64,000 nucleotides of DNA from Idiomarina ramblicola. GTDB lineage: Bacteria > Pseudomonadota > Gammaproteobacteria > Enterobacterales > Alteromonadaceae. Below the pieces are notes generated by a model. The model ran no database searches and was not told where the DNA came from. It was given only the letters and a program-made list of their open reading frames with translations. Position 1 is the stretch's first letter. Every line of letters begins with the position of its first letter. The translations under genes were made by a program, and so were the position numbers. This document shows, one piece after another, positions 21,978-29,921 of the stretch. The stretch is taken from positions 1-64,000 of the forward strand of contig NZ_PIQC01000004.1 in NCBI RefSeq assembly GCF_003987255.1, in the 5' to 3' direction.

Positions 21978-22730
21978 TCACTTTCTAAGGAAGTAAGGTA
22001 AAAATAGAAGCAACGCAAGTAGACTGACAATAAGCCCGACATAAATCCCGTAACTTAACGCCGACAGAGTAAATGCGGCGTAGTAAAAAATGTCGAGCAG
22101 AAGGTATGCCAGAAAAGCGCGTTTGAACCAGCTTTGCTTTGTCCAGAGTCCAACCAACAAAGCCAACTGAAGCGGCACAAAAAGCACCAGTTTCCAGGGC
22201 AAGCCGTACAAGATCAGCTTTTGTATACTATCGGCGTCCAGAATCATGGAAAACGCCATTTCGTAACTGCTGGCTATGCCCTTGATAAACAGACCAAGGT
22301 AAAAGAAGCTGAATGTATAAATTAACCCCATTACAAGATAAACGGAAATCAGCTTCTTTGGCACGTTCGCGCTCGGCGTTGATCCGCTCTGAGTTGCCTG
22401 CCGGGTCGCTACAACCACCACGGCAATAACGTACAAAACCTCGGATGCAATATAGAGAAGGCCACCAAACACACCCGCGTCAATAGATCGGGCTATGCGC
22501 GACGGTGTCGGCCAGGGTAGTTCAGAATAAACGCCAACCAGATGCAAGACACTAGCCAGCATAACCTCTAGTTCGTAGGCAATTGCATCAAACCATTCCA
22601 TGGGGTAGGTCAGAATATTCGCTAGGTAAATTTGTGATACGGCGCCGACAACAACAGCAAGGCCTAACAGAGCCATCATTCCGGCCGCTGGTGGCATTTG
22701 ACGGGTTAAAGTAAAATGCATAGCAATCAT
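21978..22730 (-). CDS. Multi-pass membrane protein of unknown function
   Basis: I do not recognise this 250-residue protein. Hydrophobic stretches suggest about six membrane helices (roughly 15-37, 85-108, 128-150, 170-195, 205-225, 228-248), with a periplasmic-type loop near 40-85. No catalytic motif is evident. The ribosome-binding site is weak, so the ATG at 22721 (MHFTL) is an alternative start. It is divergent from the oxidoreductase at 22899, with a 168-bp shared upstream region. Confidence 0.7.
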   Translation of the reverse strand: MIAMHFTLTRQMPPAAGMMALLGLAVVVGAVSQIYLANILTYPMEWFDAIAYELEVMLASVLHLVGVYSELPWPTPSRIARSIDAGVFGGLLYIASEVLYVIAVVVVATRQATQSGSTPSANVPKKLISVYLVMGLIYTFSFFYLGLFIKGIASSYEMAFSMILDADSIQKLILYGLPWKLVLFVPLQLALLVGLWTKQSWFKRAFLAYLLLDIFYYAAFTLSALSYGIYVGLIVSLLALLLFLPYFLRK

Positions 22731-22774
22731 TAGCAGGTAAATTCCTTTATATTTTTTTGAAAACTATACCTTTT

Positions 22775-22787
22775 CTTACACTGTAAG
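22775..22787. promoter_or_regulatory. Possible operator between divergent genes
   Basis: CTTACA-C-TGTAAG is a perfect 6-bp inverted repeat in the 168-bp region shared by the membrane protein (minus) and the oxidoreductase (plus). Its position would allow control of either gene. No cognate regulator is adjacent. Confidence 0.25.
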
Positions 22788-22898
22788 TCTTGCACGCCTC
22801 TTCTCAATTTCGCATAAACTAGAAGTAAGCTAGAGTGATCTAAAGCTACTTTAACTCGTAACTAGGCACAGACATCTACTAGTTAACAAGGACACGTT

Positions 22899-23897
22899 AT
22901 GACCACCTATAAAGCTATTAACCTAATTAAACGCCCAGAACCGGGCCCAGTCACAGCGGACGTATTTGACGTTGTGGAAAAGGAACTACCCAAGGCGGGT
23001 TCCGGTGAAATACTCATTAAACAAACGCAAATGTCACTGGACCCTGCCATGTTTGGCTGGATGAGTCCGGATACCGAAAGTTATATTCCACCCGTTGAGT
23101 TGGGAACGGTTATGCGCAGCTCGGGTGTCGGTGAAGTTGTTGAGAGTAACCATCCAGACTTTAACGTCGGTGACCGCGTCATGGGAATGATGGGCTGGCA
23201 GGAATATGCCCTGAGCAATGGCCAGGGTATTAATAAAGTGCAGGCCGATGTGCCCGACGAGACCATGCTGTCGGTATTTGCGTTGCCCGGCCTGACGGCC
23301 ACACAAGGGCTGTTTAATGTTGGTAAACCTAAAAACGGTGAGACTTTGGTGGTCACCGGCGCCGCAGGTTCGGTCGGCTCAATTGTCGGGCAGTTGGCTA
23401 AAGCCGAAGGGCTAAAAGTTATTGGCGTTGTCGGCAGCGATGAAAAAGCCAACTGGATTGTCAACGAACTGGGGTTTGACGGTGCCATTAATTACAAAAC
23501 CGGTGACTTACACGACCAGCTAACCAAGTTGACCCCTGAAGGCATAGATTTGTACTTTGAAAACACCGGTGGCCCCATTCAGAATCTGGTCGTTGAACGC
23601 ATGAACGCCCATGGTCGGGTGGTGGTCTGCGGCATGATAGCCGACTACGACAAAGAAGTACCAAGCCCGGGTCCAAGTTGGGTACCGGTCATTAAAAAGC
23701 GCCTGACCATTCAGGGCTTCACAATGCCGGATCATTTCGATGAAATCCCGAGCTTGCTAAGTAAACTGACACCTTATGTTATGTCAGGAAAAATCAAACA
23801 CCGTTCACACATTCTTGAAGGCCTGGAATCTGCCATTGAAGGCTTAAACTTGTTCTTCTCGGGTGAAAACAAAGGCAAATTGATTGTTAAGCTGTAA
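22899..23897 (+). CDS. NADP-dependent medium-chain oxidoreductase (CurA/YncB-like)
   Basis: A 332-residue zinc-independent MDR-family reductase, probably reducing alpha,beta-unsaturated ketones or aldehydes with NADPH. The cofactor-binding segment VTGAAGSVGSIVGQLAK is at about 149-165, followed by NADP-family sequence (GVVGSDEKANW). The N-terminal SLDPAMFGWM and the ENTGG segment near 223 fit the prostaglandin-reductase/CurA group. An AAGGA site precedes the ATG. It appears monocistronic, with a hairpin terminator downstream. Confidence 0.9.
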   Translation: MTTYKAINLIKRPEPGPVTADVFDVVEKELPKAGSGEILIKQTQMSLDPAMFGWMSPDTESYIPPVELGTVMRSSGVGEVVESNHPDFNVGDRVMGMMGWQEYALSNGQGINKVQADVPDETMLSVFALPGLTATQGLFNVGKPKNGETLVVTGAAGSVGSIVGQLAKAEGLKVIGVVGSDEKANWIVNELGFDGAINYKTGDLHDQLTKLTPEGIDLYFENTGGPIQNLVVERMNAHGRVVVCGMIADYDKEVPSPGPSWVPVIKKRLTIQGFTMPDHFDEIPSLLSKLTPYVMSGKIKHRSHILEGLESAIEGLNLFFSGENKGKLIVKL

Positions 23898-23976
23898 GTA
23901 ATTCGCTATGTCGCTGACGGTTCGAACAGGTTTTTATAGAACAGTTATTCAACTGCGGTATCACAAAAACAATTGG

Positions 23977-24000
23977 AGGGTGGCGTCATAACCACCCTTT
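23977..24000 (+). terminator. Probable terminator after the oxidoreductase gene
   Basis: AGGGTGG (23977-23983) pairs with CCACCCT (23992-23998) around an 8-nt loop and is followed by a short T-run. It lies 80 bp after the stop at 23897. Confidence 0.5.
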
Positions 24001-24009
24001 CAACTTTGA

Positions 24010-24030
24010 TTAAATACCGTAGGTATTTAA
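24010..24030. repeat. Perfect 9-bp inverted repeat at the 3' end of the dinB-like gene
   Basis: TTAAATACC-GTA-GGTATTTAA forms a tight hairpin or a dyad operator in the convergent gap between the oxidoreductase and the DinB-like gene. It could be a second terminator, though no T-run is seen. Confidence 0.4.
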
Positions 24031-24045
24031 CGGGCATGAAACCAG

Positions 24046-24579
24046 TTACTCATTTGGAATAAGAGCCAGCAAATCAGTGACGCCGATATCGACACCCGCC
24101 TGTGAGAGTAACGTAGTGGTTTGCCCTCGGTGGTGTGTTTGATGATTAAAAATATGAACCAGTAAACTAAATAGCACCTTCTTAAACTCAGTGCCTTTGG
24201 TATTTTTGTAGGTAATTATTTGTTGCAACTCGCTGTCCGTTACGACCTTAGATAAGGACAGGAATAGTTTGTCGAGATGTTGCCTGTATTCAGCCAGTTC
24301 TTCGAACTTTGGATAAAGAATGGCATTCAATGTTTGAGGCATAGGTAGCCGGGAAAGCGCTTTAAGTTCACGGTGGTGGCTTAAGTCGGTAGACAGACGC
24401 TTTAACCAGATGGTATCAGCCACGGCCAGGTGATTCAGTGTGCCTATTATCGATCCAAAGAATGCCCCTCGGTCCTCGCTGAGTTGCTCGTTAGATAGCT
24501 GAGAGCATGCACCATAGAGTTTTAGGTTCATCCAATGGTTATACTCGGCCATAAGACAAACGTAACTGTTCTGTAGCAC
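24046..24579 (-). CDS. DinB family protein
   Basis: A 177-residue four-helix DinB/YfiT-fold protein. These metal-binding proteins are often thiol-dependent transferases or have no assigned role. The expected histidine triad is visible: His50 in LNHLAVAD and the pair in HIFNHQTHHRGQ near 137-148. The N-terminal MAEYNHWMN is also typical. It lies in a run of minus-strand accessory genes and its substrate cannot be told. MAEYNHW (Met10) is an alternative start. Confidence 0.85.
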   Translation of the reverse strand: MLQNSYVCLMAEYNHWMNLKLYGACSQLSNEQLSEDRGAFFGSIIGTLNHLAVADTIWLKRLSTDLSHHRELKALSRLPMPQTLNAILYPKFEELAEYRQHLDKLFLSLSKVVTDSELQQIITYKNTKGTEFKKVLFSLLVHIFNHQTHHRGQTTTLLSQAGVDIGVTDLLALIPNE

Positions 24580-24630
24580 AGGAGTTTCTCCTTAGATTTA
24601 TTTTTCAATACCTCAAACGAGTCTGTTTTA

Positions 24631-25257
24631 CTAACTAACGAATTTAGACATCGCACAGCTATGCGGTCGTTCACTTTCTTTAAGACCCGCTTTAACTCCT
24701 GCTCTATTTCTTTCCGGCAAGTTTTGACTCGCTTTCAATTTACCTGTCAGCGTTTCAACTTCTATCTCTATACCAACAATAGCTTTGATTAAGCGGTCGG
24801 TGAAATTCTCAGGGGCGTCATCTACTTGCCAAGGTTCCTTCATTCCAGACTCATGTTGGTCCGTTAATTCCGTTAAATGTTGTTTCAGCCAAGTTGCATC
24901 TTCAACGATTCTCGCTTTCCCGGCAGCATGCACAGCCAGGTAATTCCAGGTTGGTACAACTCGCCCTGTTTCTGCTTTAGAGGGATACCACGAGGGAGAA
25001 ACATATCCGTCCGGCCCCTGAAAAACAGCTAACACGCGGCCACCATTTTTAAGACGCTGCCATACCGTGTTATTACGTGCCACGTGGCACTGAAGCGTTC
25101 CAAGAGACTCACCTTCTTTACAAATTAAATGGAATGGAAGGTGGTTTGCCTCAATTCCATCTTCATCGGCAATAATCAACACCCCAAAACCATAATCGCG
25201 AATATATTGGTGTAGCTTTGCGTTGTCATCTTCCTTGAAGTGCTTCGGTACGTACAT
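24631..25257 (-). CDS. PaiB-like FMN-binding protein
   Basis: A 208-residue protein of the PaiB/FMN_bind_2 family with a flavin-reductase-like split barrel. In Bacillus, PaiB acts as a negative regulator of sporulation and protease genes. The start MYVPKHF, the segment EANHLPFHL, the central SWYPSKAE and VVPTWNYLAVHAAG, and the C-terminal ERPHSCAMSKF tail are family features. It lies 12 bp downstream of the DUF1089 gene in a minus-strand series. No PaiA-type acetyltransferase is immediately adjacent, though two GNAT genes lie within 3.5 kb. Confidence 0.87.
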   Translation of the reverse strand: MYVPKHFKEDDNAKLHQYIRDYGFGVLIIADEDGIEANHLPFHLICKEGESLGTLQCHVARNNTVWQRLKNGGRVLAVFQGPDGYVSPSWYPSKAETGRVVPTWNYLAVHAAGKARIVEDATWLKQHLTELTDQHESGMKEPWQVDDAPENFTDRLIKAIVGIEIEVETLTGKLKASQNLPERNRAGVKAGLKESERPHSCAMSKFVS

Positions 25258-25269
25258 TTTCTAATTTCC

Positions 25270-25836
25270 TTACAGGATGCTTTTCTCTGATTCCGCCTGC
25301 CACAATCCGGGGTAATCTGTAACAAAACCTGCGTCGTTCACCTTCAGCGTTGAAACAAATGAGCCGCCTGCTGATTCGTATCGATACTCCCTTTCCGCAT
25401 CCCGTCGATACGTCTGTGGTAAAACCTTTAATTCAAATGATGGGAAGTGTAGCCAGGCGGCATTAACTTCAGATTCCTGGCCGATGCCGAGCGCAAGCCG
25501 GCGAATTGGGAGAAGGTTCGTAGACGGACTAAAACCAAGATCGATGTCGACGCAGCCGGACAATAAAGGCAGAGCCGTTCCATTTAGGAACCACCGCTTA
25601 TCAGCATCGACTTCTAAGTCGATAGCCACCTTTTTGGCTCCTATTGTGCCATGCACATTGACCAATTTCGTCGACCATGATGAATCACATATCACTGAAT
25701 AGTCTATCCGGCACGGGCTGCCGTCGTAAGAGAAAATAGCTGTGCCGGATAACTCCCAGCTTTTCTCTTTTGGCGTAAGGTTTGCCACTTCGTGTCCTGA
25801 GTGTTCGAGCTTACGCCAGATTATAGAATCAACCAT
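25270..25836 (-). CDS. Putative glycolipid-binding protein (DUF1089)
   Basis: A 188-residue protein resembling the DUF1089/putative glycolipid-binding family: an early W-x-L-E segment (IIWRKLEHSG), YSVICDSSW, a central ID-L-G-F-SP-TN-LPIRRL block and a late YRYESAGGSF. Such proteins have no firmly known function. No signal peptide is apparent, so it is probably cytoplasmic. It lies 9 bp downstream of the hypothetical gene at 25846-26352, consistent with co-transcription. Confidence 0.7.
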   Translation of the reverse strand: MVDSIIWRKLEHSGHEVANLTPKEKSWELSGTAIFSYDGSPCRIDYSVICDSSWSTKLVNVHGTIGAKKVAIDLEVDADKRWFLNGTALPLLSGCVDIDLGFSPSTNLLPIRRLALGIGQESEVNAAWLHFPSFELKVLPQTYRRDAEREYRYESAGGSFVSTLKVNDAGFVTDYPGLWQAESEKSIL

Positions 25837-25845
25837 GGTATCCTC

Positions 25846-26352
25846 TCAACTAAACACCCTAAGTACACCCATCAACGTACTGTATACTAACGAGCCAATC
25901 GATTTTGAACGTCTTTTTTCAAGCAACTCGGGGATAACAGTAAGCCCGTTATGCAGAAGCTTCGCACGCCATATAATCAGTGACAAAATTTTCACTGAAT
26001 ATATTGTTTGAGAAATGCTCACTTTTGACGTCGTAAATGGAATAAAGAATAGCAACTTGCTGTAGCTAACCTCACTCCCAGAGGTAATAACGAACCGGCT
26101 TGTAAGGCGATCATAGGATACCGTTATTTGCGTATCTCCCAACTGATGGGTTTGTTCCTGGATTCTTTTAAACATGGTTATGCTTTGTCTTTCCATTAAA
26201 GGCGCATCGCTTGCTTTATCAATGAGCGTAATCTTTGGAATTCTCTGGCCCAGAGCTAACTCATTAAATGCAACGCCCGGATTGACAACCCAATGAATTA
26301 GCATTGGATGAGGCAGTCTCCATACTTTGTATTTGTCTTTATCGAATTCCAT
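25846..26352 (-). CDS. Hypothetical protein with conserved N-terminus and atypical C-terminus
   Basis: A 168-residue protein of no clear function. The first 55 residues (WRLPHPMLIHWVVNPG, then ELALGQRIPKITLIDK and PLMERQ) recall a bacterial family that in my memory continues into a Cys-pair zinc ribbon. Here no cysteines follow. The remainder is Ser/Thr-rich with a hydrophobic stretch at about 105-130. Neither alternative frame of the same strand restores a ribbon, so this is a different C-terminus rather than a simple frameshift. It lies 9 bp before the DUF1089 gene. Confidence 0.55.
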   Translation of the reverse strand: MEFDKDKYKVWRLPHPMLIHWVVNPGVAFNELALGQRIPKITLIDKASDAPLMERQSITMFKRIQEQTHQLGDTQITVSYDRLTSRFVITSGSEVSYSKLLFFIPFTTSKVSISQTIYSVKILSLIIWRAKLLHNGLTVIPELLEKRRSKSIGSLVYSTLMGVLRVFS

Positions 26353-26361
26353 TTCTTATTT

Positions 26362-26685
26362 CTAGTTAGCGTCGCTTGCTTGTCTCGAAAATACTAGACT
26401 AATACCCGCTAGAATTCCTGCCAACAGAAGCCAGAAAACAACGATCGATAACCACACCATCATTGGAGCCTCATTGACCCCAAATTCGCTGAACATCATT
26501 GTCTGGTCACCAAACAGGTGTTCTAACCCGAGTAAAAACGGAACATTTACCCAAGCTGCCAACCACGCAATGAGCAAGACAGGTTCTAACCCAATCTGCA
26601 TAAAAACAGGGGCAATAATTGGCGGTAAATTAAGCAATACGGAAAGTATTAATAGACGCTTCACAAAGGGGGTTAGCTTGAACAT
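26362..26685 (-). CDS. Small integral membrane protein, unknown
   Basis: A 107-residue protein starting MFKLTPFVKRL at 26685, with AAGGA upstream; an in-frame ATG at 26721 would add twelve residues. Three hydrophobic segments (about 9-28, 32-52, 77-100) are predicted. No family is recognised. It lies 9 bp upstream of the gene at 25846-26352, so four consecutive minus-strand genes down to the PaiB-like gene probably share a transcript. Confidence 0.6.
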   Translation of the reverse strand: MFKLTPFVKRLLILSVLLNLPPIIAPVFMQIGLEPVLLIAWLAAWVNVPFLLGLEHLFGDQTMMFSEFGVNEAPMMVWLSIVVFWLLLAGILAGISLVFSRQASDAN

Positions 26686-26831
26686 CCTCACATCCTTTTG
26701 AGTTGATAACGCCTCCAGCATAGATGATAACCTTTAATAAAAGAACCTATTTTCTTACAACCACAGCTTCTTGCTATCAATCCATCGGATAGACACGGCG
26801 TACCAATAAGCGAAGCTCCAGAATACGAAAG

Positions 26832-27305
26832 TCACTTTATAGTGGCGTTTCTTTCCATAACAAAGTTTTTTAGCTTTTGCCCACGAAGAGTGACGACTTG
26901 CTCTTCAATCACTTTGAACCCGAAGCGCTCATAAAAAGGACGAGCGGTAATACTTACTTCAGAGTAAAAGCGCTTAACCCCACGCGCCTGACCTTCCGCT
27001 AAAACGTATTCCATTAAGCGTCGGCCAATACCTTTCCCCTGATACTCATAGTGGCAGAAAAAGTGATCAATTAAGCCGTCATTTTGAAGGTCTGTATAAC
27101 CCACTATTTTGCCTTCTATCTCAGCAACAAACGGAGAAATTGACCGCATTTTATTCGTCCAGACTTCGGCATCGGGCGAGTCCGGCGCCCAGGCCTCTAC
27201 TTGTGCCTGAGAGTAGTCTCGAACATTAATATTGCGAATTGTATGGTAGAAAATCGCCCACAACGCATTCGCATCGGATTCTTTATAACCTCGAATTTTT
27301 ATCAT
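26832..27305 (-). CDS. GNAT family N-acetyltransferase
   Basis: A 157-residue acetyltransferase of the GNAT fold. The acetyl-CoA pyrophosphate loop YQGKGIGRRLMEYV is at about 89-102, preceded by LIDHFFCHYEY (beta-4), and the late PFYERFGFKVIEEQ is also typical. The start MIKIRGYKESDANALW resembles small-molecule acetyltransferases such as YafP. The substrate is unknown. It is one of two GNAT genes within 1.3 kb. Confidence 0.88.
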   Translation of the reverse strand: MIKIRGYKESDANALWAIFYHTIRNINVRDYSQAQVEAWAPDSPDAEVWTNKMRSISPFVAEIEGKIVGYTDLQNDGLIDHFFCHYEYQGKGIGRRLMEYVLAEGQARGVKRFYSEVSITARPFYERFGFKVIEEQVVTLRGQKLKNFVMERNATIK

Positions 27306-27348
27306 GATGATTCCGTCACAGTCGACTTTCTACTCTTTCCCCACATGG

Positions 27349-27684
27349 CTATGAGGCAAACACACGAACCAATTTTCTCACTAAGCTCACGCAAAGCATT
27401 GTTATGAATGTGACAACAAAAAACTGACCAAACATATGCAATGCGAGCTTTGGCCAAAAATTCATTTCTTCTGTAAACAGCGGGTGCCAAACATAGATTA
27501 ACGTTAAATTTCCTGGGAACAGCAATACCTGGATACCAGGCATTGGCCCACCCCGCAGATCCCAAAAATTCCAGCTGATCGCAAATGATACTAATCCAAT
27601 AATTAGAGAAATCAGGCCAGCATATAACGCCATAGTGGTTGTTTTTATGCGCCCATCATTCATTACCCGTAATATTGACTTCAT
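27349..27684 (-). CDS. Small membrane protein, unknown
   Basis: A 111-residue protein with two or three hydrophobic helices (about 18-38, possibly 50-66, and 82-104). No family is recognised. Its ATG lies two bases after the stop of the upstream GNAT gene, so it is very likely translated from the same message as that acetyltransferase and the GGDEF cyclase before it. An 87-residue ORF in another frame over the same bases looks like a shadow. Confidence 0.6.
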   Translation of the reverse strand: MKSILRVMNDGRIKTTTMALYAGLISLIIGLVSFAISWNFWDLRGGPMPGIQVLLFPGNLTLIYVWHPLFTEEMNFWPKLALHMFGQFFVVTFITMLCVSLVRKLVRVFAS

Positions 27685-27686
27685 TG

Positions 27687-28109
27687 TCAGGCGGTATCCA
27701 ATGCCATATTGAAGAATCGGTCGTCTTCACTAACCACCTTGAAACCAAACCGTTTGTATAGATTATGCGCAGAACTGATTTTGAAAACCCGTAACCGAAT
27801 CTGTTGCGCGTGAGATTCTCTAGCCAAACGAAATGACTCCGTTAGAGCAGCGGCACCAATACCTTTATTTTGAAACGGTTCACTCACCTGAAGATCTCTC
27901 AGATAGCAACCACCGTCGTCAAACTCCAGACGGAGGGCGCCAACCACCTCACCATCAAGCAAAATATCCCAGTTCTGTAAGCAGCTTATTTGCTCCACTA
28001 TTTTCGGCTGATCCCAGTCGACAGAATAACGCTCGTAGTAGGAGCGCATATTTTGATAAGTGATATCTGCAGATTTCGATAAGTTCGTCGTGGGTTGGTA
28101 TGAAATCAT
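27687..28109 (-). CDS. GNAT family N-acetyltransferase coupled to a GGDEF gene
   Basis: A 140-residue GNAT protein. The CoA-binding loop FQNKGIGAAALTES is near 79-92, preceded by YLRDLQVSE, and the C-terminal NLYKRFGFKVVSEDD is typical. The start codon overlaps the stop of the GGDEF gene as ATGA, and its stop is two bases from the next ATG, so it is the middle gene of a tight three-gene unit. The substrate is not predictable. Confidence 0.85.
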   Translation of the reverse strand: MISYQPTTNLSKSADITYQNMRSYYERYSVDWDQPKIVEQISCLQNWDILLDGEVVGALRLEFDDGGCYLRDLQVSEPFQNKGIGAAALTESFRLARESHAQQIRLRVFKISSAHNLYKRFGFKVVSEDDRFFNMALDTA

Positions 28110-29353
28110 CGCGAGTATCCATCAGAGCCATTACGCCATTCACCCACGGAAGTATCATCTTCCTCTTCGCGAAACATCACCACTCGATTCCTGCCCTCGC
28201 GTTTGCCTACATAAAGCATTTCATCTGCTCGCGTTATAAGAGAATCGAGGTCAACATCTTCGATATGCGCTATGCCAATACCGATGGTGACGCTCAGGCG
28301 TAGCTCACTTAATTCATCGGTGAACGGCAGTGCTTCAACATTTTTCTTCAGACGCTCTGCCACAGCTTGCGCGTCGCTGGGACTCGTATGCGGCAGACCC
28401 ACCACAAATTCTTCGCCACCAAAACGTCCTATCACATCTGTGGGGCGCAGAGACTGCTCACAAACCTCTGCTATTTTGGTTAAAATCAAGTCGCCACGGG
28501 TATGTCCCCAAGTATCATTAATGCGTTTAAAGTGATCCACATCTATCATAAACAGGCAGAACGGTGTTTTTTCCAACTGCGCTCTTTGCAAGAGCGCTTC
28601 AGCCCGCTTCATAAAATGACTCCGGCTATCAACTCCCGTTAAAGCATCTCGCTCAGCCACCATACGTAACTGCGCCTCCAGCGATTTCCGATGCTTAATT
28701 TCTTTAAGTAAGTCTCGATTTTGGTCTCGCTCTTCATGAAGTAGTGCGAACTGCTTGCGCTGCAAGGACTCCAGACGCAATAAGGCACAGTAGCCTACGA
28801 TATTAGCCATTACCAGCAACAGCGCCAGACGAAGCGCATCGGTCGGTGAAATTCCCGCGTAAATGACGGCGGCGGCCAAAAAACCAACACTTAAATAAAG
28901 GCTCGCTAACGCTGCCACGGTAAGCAAATTCGGAATCAGAAGGTAAAAGGCCATGATAGCGACCACCACCGCGGTGATCTGAGTAAGGAGACTTTCGGGC
29001 CGCAACGGAATAATTAAGATAATGCCGGTTGCCAGTATCCACAGCGGTAATGCGTGCAACCAGGCCTTACGGGAATAACTGCCGCTGCGCCCAATAACAA
29101 CGGCAAGCAATAAACAGAGGCTAACCACGGCAATGCGCATGGTAAGCAGCAGATAATACTCACGGGTTAAGCCCAGCAGGTTGTAATCGGTAATGCCGAA
29201 CATGGCAAAGACTACAGACACTAAAATTAACGCAAGGCGCGATTCAAACCGCACCCTGGTTTCAATTGAGCTACGATATTTTGACTCTTTGCTATCGTTG
29301 TAAAACTGCCCCGTGAGCCAATGTATGTCATCTTGTTTTTGTTGTTGTGACAA
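28106..29353 (-). CDS. Membrane diguanylate cyclase (6TM-GGDEF)
   Basis: A 415-residue predicted c-di-GMP synthase. About six membrane helices span residues 38-193, followed by a coiled linker and a GGDEF domain (about 232-395). The active site is GGEEF (312-316) with DVDHFKRIND upstream. The product-inhibition I-site RPTD (303-306) sits five residues before it, so feedback control is expected. The membrane part probably senses an unknown signal. The gene overlaps the following GNAT gene by four bases. Confidence 0.92.
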   Translation of the reverse strand: MSQQQKQDDIHWLTGQFYNDSKESKYRSSIETRVRFESRLALILVSVVFAMFGITDYNLLGLTREYYLLLTMRIAVVSLCLLLAVVIGRSGSYSRKAWLHALPLWILATGIILIIPLRPESLLTQITAVVVAIMAFYLLIPNLLTVAALASLYLSVGFLAAAVIYAGISPTDALRLALLLVMANIVGYCALLRLESLQRKQFALLHEERDQNRDLLKEIKHRKSLEAQLRMVAERDALTGVDSRSHFMKRAEALLQRAQLEKTPFCLFMIDVDHFKRINDTWGHTRGDLILTKIAEVCEQSLRPTDVIGRFGGEEFVVGLPHTSPSDAQAVAERLKKNVEALPFTDELSELRLSVTIGIGIAHIEDVDLDSLITRADEMLYVGKREGRNRVVMFREEEDDTSVGEWRNGSDGYSR

Positions 29354-29479
29354 CGCTTTTACTTCCTGTGTAAACGATACTGTCTTGCATACCTAATCTA
29401 GCAACTTTTTAAGAATATCACACCGCTATTGCCCGCCGAATAAAAACACGTTTTCCAAAATATTATTGGGACCGGCAAC

Positions 29480-29920
29480 CTAACCTTTTAACCCCTGAAT
29501 TGATTTTTTGGTGTTATTAATATGCTCAGCCAACGCATCGAGTAGTTTTTGAAACTCAGCTGATTTCTCACCAAGCTGGGTCTCTTTGACCACATCAGCC
29601 AGCTTTTCATCTTCCTGCAGGCATTTATCTAAAATAGCGTTTTTGGAATTGTCGGTAAAAAACTGGGTCAGTCCCCCTTCGATTTTTTGCAAAAGCTCTT
29701 TGTCGGGGTCCGGGTTAGCCGGCAGTTCGCCTAATTTCTTAACAACATCTTGAAATGGTTCAATATAGGAGGCTCTCTCATTGGCAATATTACTAAGCTG
29801 ACTAGCGAGGTTATCGTCCTCAACCACATTCGCTATCTCGCGGTAGTAATCTGCTGTTTCGATGACTAACTTAAGAATTTCAACGCCATCGGCTTCATTA
29901 TCTGTGCGTAATATCGACAT
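29480..29920 (-). CDS. Helical protein resembling DUF2383/ferritin-like four-helix family
   Basis: A 146-residue, strongly helical acidic protein (ADGVEILKLVIETADYYREIA, later DALAEHINNTKKSIQG). The spacing of helices and the ANERASYIEPFQDVV-type segment resemble DUF2383 or PA2169-type ferritin-like proteins, but a full set of iron ligands cannot be confirmed by eye. The start is one base after the stop of the lipid kinase gene, so the two are co-transcribed. Confidence 0.5.
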   Translation of the reverse strand: MSILRTDNEADGVEILKLVIETADYYREIANVVEDDNLASQLSNIANERASYIEPFQDVVKKLGELPANPDPDKELLQKIEGGLTQFFTDNSKNAILDKCLQEDEKLADVVKETQLGEKSAEFQKLLDALAEHINNTKKSIQGLKG

Positions 29921-29921
29921 A

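Noticed and set aside
27302..27565. An 87-codon minus-strand ORF
   Set aside because: It lies in another frame inside the small membrane protein gene (27349-27684), which fits the operon spacing better.
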